Shown: piece by piece, positions 50,049 through 60,800 of the stretch
Position numbering within the stretch: position 1 is the first letter of the stretch
Layout of the letters: each line of letters begins with the position of its first letter
Assembly: GCA_951812305.1 (NCBI GenBank)
Contig: CATOSB010000003.1
Span: 181,037-245,036 of the forward strand
Reading direction: 5' to 3'
Length of the DNA: 64,000 bases
DNA from: an uncultured Paracoccaceae bacterium
GTDB taxonomy: Bacteria; Pseudomonadota; Alphaproteobacteria; Rhodobacterales; Rhodobacteraceae
Position numbers and translations under genes: made by a program
The notes under the pieces: model-generated
Told to the model about the DNA's origin: nothing
Seen by the model: only the letters and a program-made list of their open reading frames with translations
The model's database searches: none

Positions 50049-50363
50049 ATGCCGAGCCCGCATTTCAATGTTTCCATCGTGTCCCGCGCCACCGGGGGAA
50101 GTGCGGTTGCGTCCGCCGCATACCGTCATGCGGCGCGTATGCGGTCGGTTCTTCGGGGGGAGGTGCGTGACTATTCGGGGAAGGCAGCGGAGCTTGTGCA
50201 TTCGGAGGTTTCGTTGCCGGAGGGAGTGCCGGACTGGGCCGGTGAAGCATTTGGTCAGGCTGCTTTCGAGCGGGCGCTTGCGGAGGTTCTGGCGGAGGCG
50301 ACGTCGGCGGGGCGGGAGGTTTCGGCCCCGGCTGCCGCGCGTCTGGCCTGGGCGGGTCGATAA
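50049..50363 (+). pseudogene. MobA/MobL-type relaxase, N-terminal piece
   Basis: From ATG 50049: PHFNVSIVSRATGGSAVASA then AAYRHAARM and EVRDYSGKAAELVHSEVSLP, the N-terminal motif I region of MobA/MobL (TraA-type) relaxases with the candidate catalytic Tyr in AAYRHAARM. It ends at a TAA inside a 60-bp insertion (50355-50414) flanked by a 28-bp direct repeat. The rest continues in the same frame at 50418. Confidence 0.85.
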
Positions 50364-50414
50364 ATTCGGGGCTGACATTAAGAAGGCCCGGCTGCCGCGC
50401 GTCTGGCCTGGGCG
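50327..50414. repeat. 28-bp direct repeat with 32-bp spacer inside the relaxase gene
   Basis: Positions 50327-50354 and 50387-50414 are identical. The 32 bp between them contains in-frame stops (TAA, TGA). Unit length is 60, so removing it restores the reading PAAARLAWA-RVSADLWNSV. It probably arose by insertion with target repeat or by slipped duplication. Confidence 0.9.
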
Positions 50415-50417
50415 CGT

Positions 50418-52811
50418 GTGAGCGCAGATCTGTGGAATTCGGTCGAGGAAGCCGAGGAGCGTCTGAACCGCAAACAAGCAACAGCCCAGCTTGCCCGGAG
50501 CCTGACGATCGCGCTGCCGCGGGTGCTGGGTCGTGAGACGCAGATCGAGCTGATGCGGGGCTATGTGGCGTCGGCGTTCGCGTCGCGGGGGATGGTCGCG
50601 GACTGGGTTATTCACGACAAGGGGGACGGCAATCCGCATGCGCATGTGATGCTGAGCCTGCGGGATATTGGCGACGGGGACTGGGGGCGCAAGAACCGGG
50701 CGTGGAACCGGGCGGATGTTCTGGCGGGTTGGCGAAAGGGCTGGCAGGCGCATGCCAATCTCGCGCTTGAACGGGCGGGGTTTGCCGAGCGTGTGGATTT
50801 GCGGTCGCTGGAGGATCAGGGGCTTGATCTGGCACCGGAGGGGTACAATCCGCATGTGGCCGATCATGCGGAACGGGTTGGCGATGTGGCGCGGGAGAAG
50901 ATGCGGTGTGCGGAGGTGCGGGAACGCAACCGGGCGTATCTGGTGGCGCATCCCGAGCATATCATCGCGGTCGTTCAGACGCAGCGTGCGCAGTTCACGA
51001 AGGACGATCTTCTGGCCGCGCTGGCGTCGCGGCTGGGGGTTGAGGTGGAGGGTCTGGATCAGACGATGGTTGCGGCGGTGGAGGGGTCGGATGATCTGGT
51101 TCCTCTGGCGGCACGGACGGAGGGTGGCGATCAGCTTTACATCAGCCGGGCGAAGGCGGAGATGGCGGGTCAGCTGGCGCGGGATGCGAAGGCGCTGGCG
51201 GAAGGTCGGCTCAAAGCCGGTGCGGTCTTCGAGGATCCGTTCGAGACGGGGACCGGGCCGGTTTTTGTGGATATTGAACGGGAGGGATATGATGACGAGC
51301 GAGACGGATCTGAAGCGGGTGACCTTAAAGATACAGGAGGAAGAGGCGGCACCTCTGGACGAGACGGACCGGGCGTGGATCGTGGATCTGTTGCGCTCAA
51401 GGGCGGAGCTTCGGTCCGGGAGCGCGGTCCCTCCGCAGCGGTTGTCCGGGAGGCGCTGAGCGCGCGGGCGGAGGATCTGTTCCGTTCGGCGTTCGGGGAG
51501 CCGGCACGGCCGGGCGCGCGGGAATGGCGGGCGAAGGAGAATGCGGGTCTTGCGATGCAGATGCAGGGTTCCAAACGCGGTCTCTGGCATGATCACACAG
51601 CCGGGGCGGGGGGTGATCTTCTCGATCTGGTTGCGGTGACGTGGTGCGGGCTGTCCTCTGCGCGGGACGATTTCCCGAAGGTTCTGGAAGAGGCGGCAAG
51701 GTTCACCGGAGTAGGGGTGATCGGCGAGACGGCTGCGTTCCGGGCGCGTGCCGCAGAGCCGGCGAAACGGGTCGCGGCCGAAGAGACGCGGGAGGCGGCG
51801 CGGCGAGCCGCGCTGGTCCGGAGGCTGGCGGAGGCGTCCCTGCCGGTAGAGGGCACGGCGGCGGCGGCTTATCTGGCGTCGCGCGGGATCACCGACCTGC
51901 CGGGGGACGGGATCGGGTATCTGCCGCCGGTTCCCGGCGCGGGTGTTTTGCACCCCGATCACGGCGCGCTGGCGGTCTGGGCGAAAGACGGGGCCGGTCG
52001 CATCCAGGGGGGTCAGCGCATCCTGCTCGATGCGGAGGGGCGCAAGGCTGCAGTGGAGATCGCAAAGCCGTCCTTCGGCGCGATTGCCGGAGCGCCTGCG
52101 CGGTTTCCGGCGCGCGCGGCCATGGAGGGTGAGGGCTGGCGGGCGCAGGATCCGGGGCTCCGCCCGTCCGGCGCTTCAAACCGTCCCCCGGACGGTTTGC
52201 CGGGCAAACCCGGTTCAGCACCGGACCCACTGATCATAGCGGAAGGCCCCGAGAGCGCGCTGTCGATCCGGGCGGCGACGGGCTGCGAGACCTGGGCGGT
52301 GTTCGGGGTGTCGGGGTGGAAGAGCGCGCCGGTCCCGGTGGATCGCGAGGTGATCCTCGCGCCGGACCGGGATGCGCCGGACAGCCCGGCGGGACGGGCG
52401 TTCCGCGCGGCGGTGGCGCATCATCTGGGCCGGGGGTGTCGGCTGAAGGTGGCGCTGGCCCCGGAGGCGTCGGGTTCGAAGCGGGATCTGAACGATACGT
52501 ATCAACGGGCGGGGGCGGCGGCGGTTCGCGCGGGGCGAGGCGCAGATCGACGGCCCGTTCGTGTTTTTCATGGACGAGGCGGGGATGGTGGGTCTGGGGC
52601 AATGGTCGCGGATCGGGGCGCGGGTTGCGGCACTGGGGGGCAAGCTGATCGCGGTGGGCGATCCCGACCAGTTGCAACCGGTGTCGGATATGTCGGGCTG
52701 GCTGGCGGCGGAGCGCGAGGCGGGTGCAGTTCCGGTGATGGATATGGTGATCCGCCAGCGCGACGCGGAAGACCGGGCGGCGGTTGCGGGTCTGGCGCGG
52801 GGCGGCGCTGA
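50418..52811 (+). CDS. Relaxase C-terminal part fused to DnaG-like (Toprim) primase
   Basis: In the frame of the relaxase, starting at GTG 50418. Motif III of the relaxase is HDKGDGNPHAHVML (about 50,618). A domain around VAHPEHIIAVVQTQRAQFTK (50,950) recurs in the giant gene downstream. From about 51,456 comes a primase-like part: CHC-like WHDHTAGAGGDLLDLVAVTW, then a Toprim core LIIAEGPESALSIRAATG and REVILAPDRDAPDSPAG, ending near 52,530. The last ~90 codons are out of frame with the helicase below. A linker (51,300-51,450) is low complexity here, while the other frame holds a small gene, so the relaxase and primase were perhaps separate genes. Confidence 0.75.
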   Translation: MSADLWNSVEEAEERLNRKQATAQLARSLTIALPRVLGRETQIELMRGYVASAFASRGMVADWVIHDKGDGNPHAHVMLSLRDIGDGDWGRKNRAWNRADVLAGWRKGWQAHANLALERAGFAERVDLRSLEDQGLDLAPEGYNPHVADHAERVGDVAREKMRCAEVRERNRAYLVAHPEHIIAVVQTQRAQFTKDDLLAALASRLGVEVEGLDQTMVAAVEGSDDLVPLAARTEGGDQLYISRAKAEMAGQLARDAKALAEGRLKAGAVFEDPFETGTGPVFVDIEREGYDDERDGSEAGDLKDTGGRGGTSGRDGPGVDRGSVALKGGASVRERGPSAAVVREALSARAEDLFRSAFGEPARPGAREWRAKENAGLAMQMQGSKRGLWHDHTAGAGGDLLDLVAVTWCGLSSARDDFPKVLEEAARFTGVGVIGETAAFRARAAEPAKRVAAEETREAARRAALVRRLAEASLPVEGTAAAAYLASRGITDLPGDGIGYLPPVPGAGVLHPDHGALAVWAKDGAGRIQGGQRILLDAEGRKAAVEIAKPSFGAIAGAPARFPARAAMEGEGWRAQDPGLRPSGASNRPPDGLPGKPGSAPDPLIIAEGPESALSIRAATGCETWAVFGVSGWKSAPVPVDREVILAPDRDAPDSPAGRAFRAAVAHHLGRGCRLKVALAPEASGSKRDLNDTYQRAGAAAVRAGRGADRRPVRVFHGRGGDGGSGAMVADRGAGCGTGGQADRGGRSRPVATGVGYVGLAGGGARGGCSSGDGYGDPPARRGRPGGGCGSGAGRR
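51289..51459 (+). CDS. Small overlapping gene between relaxase and primase
   Basis: 56 aa in the other frame, from ATG ATG at 51289 with GGGAGGG just upstream. LKRVTLKIQEEEAAPLDETD then RAWIVDLLRSRAEL looks like a real, charged helical protein, whereas the long frame across it is low complexity. Its TGA overlaps CTGAGC, where an ATGA-type start of the primase would be expected. Inferred; no family known. Confidence 0.5.
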   Translation: MMTSETDLKRVTLKIQEEEAAPLDETDRAWIVDLLRSRAELRSGSAVPPQRLSGRR

Positions 52812-53318
52812 GCGTGTGGCGGGCCTGCAGCATTTCATGGGGGCTGTCGAGCCGCTTCCGGCGTCGTCGGAGGTGACCCGGCTCCGGGAGGCGGCACATG
52901 CGGCGGGGGAGACCTGCCTTGTGGTGGCACCGTCGAACCCGGAGGTCCGGGCGCTGAACGATGCGCTGCGTGCGATGGCGCTCGAGCGGGGCTGGATTGA
53001 TACCGGCCACACGGAGGAGATTCACATCCGGCGCTGGCAGGGCGAGGGCAAGACCCGGCGGAGCGAGGTGGTGGCGATCCCGGTGGCACCGGGGGACCGG
53101 GTGATGCTGATGCGGGAGAGTGATGAAGAGGGGGTCGCGGCGAATTCCCTGGGCACGGTGGCGGCGGTGAGCCATGCGGGTCTTTCTGTGCGCTTTGACG
53201 GGGTGGTGGAGCCGGTGATTTTTTCGACCTCCGGGGTTCTGGATCTCGATTACGGCTATGCGGCGACGGGCCGGCGGGCGCGGAGCATGGCGGTGGATCA
53301 CGCGCTGGTGACGAAGAC
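52531..53318 (+). pseudogene. RecD-like helicase module A0, no Walker A, cut by IS5
   Basis: Frame from CGG 52531: GEAQIDGPFVFFMDEAGMVG (Walker B), GGKLIAVGDPDQLQPVSDMS, VVAPSNPEVRALNDALRAMA, then DLDYGYAATGRRARSMAVDH. The last part is a decayed form of the ATVHK-x-QGMT motif. The Walker A half is missing at the junction with the primase, and the primase frame does not continue, so a deletion fused them. Ends at the IS5-type element. Confidence 0.8.
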
Positions 53319-54511
53319 GGCCCTGTCGGAAAAGTCTCTGGACAGGACTGTGATGAATTGATTCAGTCTGCGTGAGTATTTTTTGGGGTGGCTGGCTATG
53401 AAGCGTGATCAGATTGAAATGTTTGCAACGTTGGATGGGCTTGTGTTGGCTGATCATCCGTACCGCAAGTTTGAAGCGGTTGTTGACCTGTGTGCTTTGG
53501 CAAAGCCTCCGGCAGCGCTTTATTCTGATCGCGGGCGCCCTGAATTGGGTGCCGGGCGTGCGTTTCGCATGCTGGTGCTTCAATTCCTTGAGGACATTTC
53601 CGATCGGGAGATGGAACGGTTCATGCGTGAGAACCTTGCAGCCAAATGGTTTTGCGGCTTTGGGCTCAGTGAGAAGACACCTGATCACTCGTTTTTCGGC
53701 GATTTCCGCAAGCGGTTGGGTACAAAGGGGCTCATGGACATTTTCAATCGTCTGCGCGTCAGCTTGAAGGCTGCAGGTTTGATCCGGGAAGTGTTCACCT
53801 TTGTGGATGCCAGCCAGCTGGTTTCGAAATTCTCGAACTGGAGTGATCGGGACAAAGCCATCGCCAAGGGTCTGGAGAAGTTCAACAACGAAACCGCTCC
53901 CAGGGTTGCTGCCGACAAGCAAGCGCGTTTTGGCGCAAAGAACAAAAACAAATATTGGTATGGCTACAAGGAACATGCCAGCGTGGACATGCAATCAGGT
54001 CTGGTCAACAAAGTGGCGGCCACACCGGCCAATGTCGATGATGCCAAAGGTCTGCGCCATGTGTGCCCGGATCAGGGTGCTGTTTATGCAGACAAAGGCT
54101 ATTGCACTGCACCTGCACAGAGGGAACTCAAACGCAAAGGATGTCACAGCGCGGTCATCAAGAAGAACAATATGGCGGCAAAAAACCGCGATAAGGATCG
54201 CTGGCTCAGCAAGATGCGTGCGCCATATGAGCGCGTGTTTTCAAAGCGCTCGAAACAGGTGCGCTATCGTGGTCAGGCCAAGGTACAGTTCCAGGTCGCT
54301 TGCACCGCTATTGGACATAACCTGAAGCGGCTGGTTGTGCTTGGCGTGGATAAAATCCCGATCGTAACAGCGTGATCCCCGGGGCGAGTCCGCCCAAAAA
54401 CCGGATTTTCGGCCAAAACAAGGACAAAATTCCAACCCAAAAGGCAAAACCTGAAATCCAGAAGGCTGAAACAGCGCCAGTGGCCCCTCGGAAGACTTTC
54501 CCGACGGCGCC
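53319..54511 (+). mobile_element. IS5-family element
   Basis: 1193 bp. Left end GGCCCTGTCGGAAAAGTCT and right end (reverse complement) GGCGCCGTCGGGAAAGTCT. A 5-bp target duplication AAGAC flanks it (53314-53318 and 54512-54516). One transposase gene, and a ~130-bp tail after it. Confidence 0.88.
53398..54375 (+). CDS. IS5-family transposase
   Basis: 325 aa from ATG 53398. N-terminal DUF772-type domain MKRDQIEMFATLDGLVLADH with RPELGAGRAFRMLVLQFLED, then the DDE core: FTFVDASQLVSK (D), GYKEHASVDMQSGLV, VYADKGYCTAPAQ (D) and ERVFSKRSKQVRYRG (E). Intact. Its base composition (more AT) contrasts with the helicase gene around it. Confidence 0.93.
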   Translation: MKRDQIEMFATLDGLVLADHPYRKFEAVVDLCALAKPPAALYSDRGRPELGAGRAFRMLVLQFLEDISDREMERFMRENLAAKWFCGFGLSEKTPDHSFFGDFRKRLGTKGLMDIFNRLRVSLKAAGLIREVFTFVDASQLVSKFSNWSDRDKAIAKGLEKFNNETAPRVAADKQARFGAKNKNKYWYGYKEHASVDMQSGLVNKVAATPANVDDAKGLRHVCPDQGAVYADKGYCTAPAQRELKRKGCHSAVIKKNNMAAKNRDKDRWLSKMRAPYERVFSKRSKQVRYRGQAKVQFQVACTAIGHNLKRLVVLGVDKIPIVTA

Positions 54512-54898
54512 AAGACGGCCCGGAGCCATGCCCCGTCGAAGGCGGGTCGTGTGACGGAGATCGAACCGGCGGATGCGGCTGCGCGACCGGAGGCGAGCCG
54601 GATCGCGCTGGCGGCGACCAATGCCGATGTGCGGGCGCTGAACGATGCGATCCGGGCGCGGCTGCGGGAGACGGAGGTGGCGGGTGGAGACGGCCCGGTC
54701 GCTGATCCCCCCGACGGGATGCGGATAGAGATCGCGCGGGTGGACCGGTCCGGGGCGGGTTCGCGGGAGCGGGTGACAGTCATGCTTGCGCCGGGGGACC
54801 GGGTGATGCTGACGCGGCCTTTGCCGGAGATGGATCTGCCGCGTTCGGGGTTCGGGACGGTTCTGGAGGTGGGTCCGGGACGGTTCTGGAGGTGGGTC
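54512..54898 (+). pseudogene. RecD-like helicase module A1, first part
   Basis: Continues out of the IS5 end: ASRIALAATNADVRALNDAI then RVTVMLAPGDRVMLTRPLPE and SGFGTVLEVGPGR. A 23-bp tandem duplication (54854-54899) then shifts the frame; the matching continuation is the start of the giant gene (GRLRLAMDGRADPVEIDP). If AAGAC is taken as one copy, the frame from A0 through the IS site to here is open. Confidence 0.8.
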
Positions 54899-54899
54899 C
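54854..54899. repeat. 23-bp tandem duplication
   Basis: 54854-54876 is repeated exactly at 54877-54899. As 23 is not a multiple of three, it breaks the helicase frame. Deleting one copy joins SGFGTVLEVGPG to GRLRLAMDG. Confidence 0.95.
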
Positions 54900-57800
54900 G
54901 GGGCGGCTGCGGCTGGCGATGGACGGGCGGGCGGACCCGGTGGAGATTGATCCGGTCGCGTTTGTGCATCTCGATTACGGCTTTGCGGCGACAGTGCACA
55001 AGGCGCAGGGCATGACGGTGGACGAGAGCTATGTGCTGGCGCACCGGCGCATGGACTGTCACAGCGTCTATGTGACGCTCAGCCGGCACCGGAAGCGGGT
55101 GCGGGTGTTCGCGCGGGCGGGTCATCTGGATCGGGCGGAGCAGCTTGTCGATCTTGGCCAGCGCTCTCCGGACGCGGTTGTCGAGGCCCCGCGGCGGCGG
55201 GGGACGGGGTCGATGGTGCCGCTTCCGGCGAAGGATATCCTCGAGCGGCGTCCGGACTGGACGGGACCGGGGCATGTCGTGCGGGCGGGTGATTTTGCAG
55301 GGGACCGGCAGTGCATGTCGGTCGCCACGCGGGTCGCGGGGCTGCTGGCGGCCGATCACACCGGGGATGATCCGCTGCTGACGCGGGATGTGGAGGATCC
55401 GGGAGACTATACGCGCGAGCCGACACGTGTGATCGACGATCTGGTCCGGCGGAACGGGGTGATCCGTGCGGAGGAAGTGGCGGGGGCGATTGCGCGCCAG
55501 GTGTCGGACCCGGAGACCTTCCTGCGGCTCTTCCACGCGGCGATGACGCATCCGGGCCTCGTGGCATTGCCGGCGGAGGGCGGCGCGGCGCGCGATGAGC
55601 CCTGGGTCTACACGACGGGGCGGCAACTCGAGGCGGAGCTTGCGGCGCTGGACCGGGGGATGCGGCTGGCGGCGGTGGGCGGTGAGGCCGGTGATGTTCT
55701 GACGGATGCCGCGCCGGAGCCTGAACCACAGATGCCTGACACCCCCGATCTTTCCGACGAGCAGCTTCGGGCGGTGGTCCATGCGCAGGGGTCCGGTGGG
55801 CTGAAGATCATCGCGGGGCCTGCGGGAAGTGGCAAGACGCGGGCTGCGGCGGCGCTGGCGCGGGCCGAACGGGCGTCGGGGCGGGTCGTTACGGTGCTCG
55901 CGCCGACGCAGGCCGGATGCGCGGCACTTGCGGCGGAAGGGATAGAAGCGCTCACGCCGGGTGCATTCTTCTCCGATCCGGTTTTGCCGAAAGAGGTCGG
56001 CAGTCCTGAACGCGTGGTTATTCTCGATGATGCGCAGGGTCCCGGGATCGATCATGCCGAGGTTGTGCTGGCGCGGTGCGCGGGGCTTTCGGCGAAGCTG
56101 GTGGCGTTTGTCAATCCCGAACGGCGGGGCACCCCGGTGTTCCGGACGCTTGCGGACCGGCTCGGGACGGTCCGGCTGGAGGGCCTTCATGGCGTGGAGG
56201 GGGAGTATCGGGAGATCGCGCGGGACCTGCGGACGGGCGGCGAGGACGCGGAACGGGCACTGCGTTCGCTTGTGGAGCGCAGTCAGTTGATAGCGACGGG
56301 CACGGCGGAGGCGGCGCTTGAGGCGGTGGCGAAGGCCTATGTCTCGGATCGGAGCGCCGACCGGCTGGCGCTGGCCTGGAGCCGGGCGGAAGCGGAGGCG
56401 CTGACCGCGGCGATCCGGGCGCGGCTCGATGCGACCGATCCGTCGCGCGCGGCGTTCGTGGCGGCGGAGCATGGCGGGCTCAAGGGTCTGAAGCCGGGGG
56501 ATATCATCCGGTTCCCGGCCGCAGGGGCTTATGGCCGGCCCTCGGTGGCGGGCAAGGCCGGGGACAATTTGCCAGCGGAGCAGGGGGATCCGATCCGTCG
56601 GGGCGATGTGGGTGAGGTTCTGGGCGCTGCGGTGGAGGGGGGTCTTCGGCTGCGGGTTACGGGACAGGACGGGACGCGGGAGATCGCGGTTGCGCCGGAG
56701 GGCCCGGGCGTGGCCTCACGCTCCCTGCCGCCCTGGCGGTTTGCGTTTGCCTCGACCATCGCGGCGGCCTCGGGGCGGCGTCACGGGAGTGTGCATGTGC
56801 TGGCAAACCCGGGCATGGACCGCGAGGTGGTGAGCACGGCGGCGCTGGTGGCGCGGGAGAGGCTCACCATGGCGCTGCCCGTCGCTCCCGCCCGTCTTGA
56901 TGCGGCGCTGGTGCGGCTTGCGTCACGGGAGCGTTTACCACGCTCCCCGCTCGATCACGGCTTTGATCCGGGCCGGGCTGCGGAGGCGGCGGGCCGGGCA
57001 GGGGACCAGGTGGATCCGCCCGCAGTTGAGCCTGCGGCGCTCTCCCTGGAAGATCCCGAGGGTCTTTCTCCGCCGGAGGTCGCGGCCCTGACCACGGTGC
57101 CGACGGTCTCGCGATCGCGGACGGAGGCGGGGCGTGCGAACAGGGCGTTCCTGAAGGATCATCCCGATCACGCGGTGGTGATCGTGGCGGCTGATCGCCC
57201 GGTCTTCACGCAAGCAGATGTGCGGCAATGCCTGCGCGAGCGCCTCGGGCAGGAGGTGAGCGAGACAGCGCTGCGCCGCCTCGGGGACCGGGCGATGCGC
57301 TCGAAGTCGCTTTTGCGTCTGGAGCGTTCGGCCCCGGACGGGTCGCCGCAATACATGACGACGGCGCGGGCGGCGCTGGCGAAAGAGGCGGAGCGGGATG
57401 CGCGGGCGCTGGCGGGCGGGCGGTTTGCGCCGGGAGAAACCCCGGTGATGCGACCGGATGCTCTGGACGCCCTGAACCACGCGCAACGGCTGGCGGCGGA
57501 GGCGATGCTGGACGATGCGCGTCTCACGCTGGTGCAGGGCCATGCGGGGACGGGCAAGACCTTCGCGCTGCGGGCGGTGGCGGAGGCCTGGAAAGAGCGC
57601 GGGGTTCGGGTGCTGGCCGGGGCACCCTCGGGCCGGGCGGTGTCGGAGCTTGAGGGGATCGCGGGCGTGGAGGCGGCGACGCTGGCGGCCTGGGAGGCGC
57701 GGTGGGCGCGCGGCGAGGTCCCGGCGGAGGGTGGGTTCGTGTTCATCATGGACGAGGCGGGCATGGTGGGGGCCGGGGCGTGGTCCCGGATCCAGGCCCG

Positions 57801-60800
57801 CATCCGCGATCCGGGGGGCAAGCTGATCGCGGTGGGCGATCCCGACCAGTTGCAGCCGGTCTCGGATATTCCGGGCTGGGCGATTGCGGAGCGGGCCTCG
57901 GGCGCGGGCGCGGTGGTTATCGATACGGTGCGGCGGCAGTCGGAGATGATGGATGCCCAGGCCACGGAGGCGCTGGCGCGCGGCGGTGACAATGTGGCGA
58001 GTGCGATCGGCTATTACGACGGGAAGGGCGCGCTGCGGCTGAGCCCGGAGGTTCTGGCCGATCCCGTCGGCGCCATCGCGCGGGATTATTACGAGCCGAA
58101 GACCGGGAGCCGTATCGCGCTGGCCTATACCAACCGGGACGTGCATGCGCTGAATGACCGGATCCGGGCCGAGGCGCTGGCGCGCGGTATCGTGGACCCG
58201 GCGAGCCTGCGGCATTACGACATGATCACCCGGGATATGCGCGAGGGGGCGGGGGTGAAGACCGTGCGGGTGCCGCTGGAGATCGGGGTGGGCGAGCGGA
58301 TCATGCTGAGAGCGTCGCATCCTGAGTTGGGGCTGGCGCGGTCGTCCTTCGGGACGGTGACGCGGACGGGCGCGCGGGAGGTCGGCGTCCGGTTCGACGG
58401 GCGGGACGGGGAGGTGACGCTCGATCCCTGGACGTTCCGGGGTATCGACTACGGCTATGCGGCGACGGTGCACAAGTCGCAGGGCATGACGGCGGATGCG
58501 GTCTTCGTGCTGCCGCATCGCCAGATGCACCGGCATGCGGCTTACGTGGCGCTCTCGCGCCACCGGGATCATCTGGCGGTCTACGGACGTGTAGGTCACA
58601 TGGACTGTGCGGCCGATCTGGTGGGGCTGGCCCAGGCGGCGGGTCATCTCGACATGGATATGCCGGCGGATGCGGAGCGGCCCCCGGGCGGCATGGTACC
58701 GGGCGCGGAGGGTCTGGGTCTCTCGGGCCGCGCCGACTGGCGCGCCTCGGGGGTGGAGATGACGCGGGTCGGATTTGCGGGGGATGCGGAACTGATGGGG
58801 ATCGCGGAGCGGCGCGCGGGGTTGATGGCGGCGACCTGGCGCAAGGGGGGCGATCCGGTGGTGGGCGAGGATCCGCGCGGCTATGCGCGCCATCCGCGGC
58901 GGGTGATCGACGATCTGATCCAGCGCCGCTCGGTGATCCGGGCCGAGGATGTGGCCGATCGCCTGGCGCGGGCTGTCTGCGAACCGGAGACCTTCCTGCG
59001 GCTCTTTCGCGCGGCCATGTCGCATTCCGACCTGGTCGTGCCCGGAGGGCGGTCCCCGGGACCGGGGCGCGGGGATGATGAAGGGCCCGGCCCGCAGAGC
59101 GGTGCGACCCCCTCCCGGGATCGGGTCTACACGACGAAGACGCAACTCGCGGCGGAACTGGACGCGGTGGACCGCGGGGTGCGGCTGGCGCTGGCCCCGG
59201 CACCGGAGCGGGCCCCGCGAGCCAGGCATGTGGACCGGGTTCTGAAGGCGGCGGGCGCGACGCTGGATCCCGATCAGATCGCTGCGCTCGGCCATGCGCT
59301 GGCCCCGGGGCGGCTGAGGCTGGTGCGCGGCGCGGCGGGGAGCGGCAAGACGCGTCTGGCGGGCGGGATCGCGGGGAGCCATGAGGATGCGGGCTGGCAG
59401 GTGCTGGCGACAGCTCCCGGCGGGGCGGGGCTTGATGCGCTGCGCGCGGCCGGTGTGGCGCGGCCCCGGACGCTGGCGCGGTTTCTGGGGGAGACGGAGG
59501 GCGATGCGCCCGATGTCACGCTCGATCCCGCCACTGTGGTGATCCTCGACGATGCCGGACGGCTGGGGGGCCGGGAGGCGACAGAGCTTCTTCGGCGGAT
59601 CGAGGACAGCGGGGCGAAGCTTGTGGCCTGTCTTGACGAGGGGATGCATGTGCCGCTGGAGGCGGGTCCGGTGTTCCGGGCGCTGGAAACCCGGGTGGGG
59701 GCGGCGCGTCTGGTGCGCAACCGTCGGCATGTCGGCTATATCACCGAGGTTCTGGAAGGTCTGGAGGCCGGCGGCGGGAAGGCCGAGGCGGCGGCGGTGG
59801 ATCTCGACGAGATCGGGCTTGTCCAGTCCGTGGGCACGGCGCGGGAAGCGCTGCGGCAGGTGGCGCGGGATTATGTGGAGGACGGGATCGATGATCGGAT
59901 CGCGCTGGCCTGGAGCCGGGCGGATGCTGACCGGCTGACGTGCGCCATCCGCGCCGAATATGACCGGGCGGTGCCGGAGCGGGCGGCGTTCGCGGCGGAC
60001 GAAGCGGGTCCGCTTGAGGGTCTCAGGCCGCAGGACCGGATCCGGTTCATGGGCTCGACGCCCTGGGCACGGGGGGCACGGGAGGCGGGTGAGCGTGCCG
60101 TGCCGCCCCTCGGCGCCGGGGAGACGGCGGTGGTGCGGGGTCGTGACGAGGAGACGGGCGGTCTCGTGCTCGCCGTGTGCGAAGACCCCGGGGAGGCCCG
60201 CGAGGTGGTTTTGACGCGGGATATGGAGGGCATTCCGGCGTGGCGCTTTGGCTTTGCGGGCACGATCCATGGCGAACTCGGGCGGGTGCGCGAAAGTGTC
60301 CACCTGCTGGCCGCCCCGGGGATGAACCGGCAGGTGCTGGCGAGCGCCATCGCGCTGCACGAGCGTGAGTTCCATATCGTGGCGCCGTGCGCACAGGGGC
60401 GCGTGCAGGAGATGCTGTTGCGGATCGCGCGGCGGGACGCGGGGGCGACCAGCGTTCTGGATTACGGCTTCGATCCGGCCATGGGCGCGCGTGAGGCGCT
60501 CAGGGGTCATTCGACAGAGACGGAGGAGCGGGAGGATGGTGACATCGCCAAAGCGATGCGCCGGTTCGGCGAGATGACGGGTCTGGGCTTTGCGCCGGGC
60601 AGCGCGCCGCTGTCTCCGGGTGTCGGGGCGGAGGTTCTGGCGGAGGTGATCGGTGCGGCGGCGCTGCGGGAGGGGGAGGCCCCTGTGGGCGAGGATCGCG
60701 ATGCGGTGGAGGAGATGGTGCGCAGCCTGTCCGATCCGCGCGCCTGGCGAAAGGTGCTGCGGCAGCTGCCGGGGGACATTCCGGTCGTCGCGGACCGGGA

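Noticed and set aside
50327..50414. 28-bp repeats with a 32-bp spacer, CRISPR-like dimensions
   Set aside because: Only two repeats, and the repeat is itself relaxase coding sequence in frame; no cas genes nearby.
54241..56472. 743-codon minus-strand frame running across the IS5 end and helicase
   Set aside because: Crosses an IS boundary and is low complexity; a shadow of the plus-strand genes.
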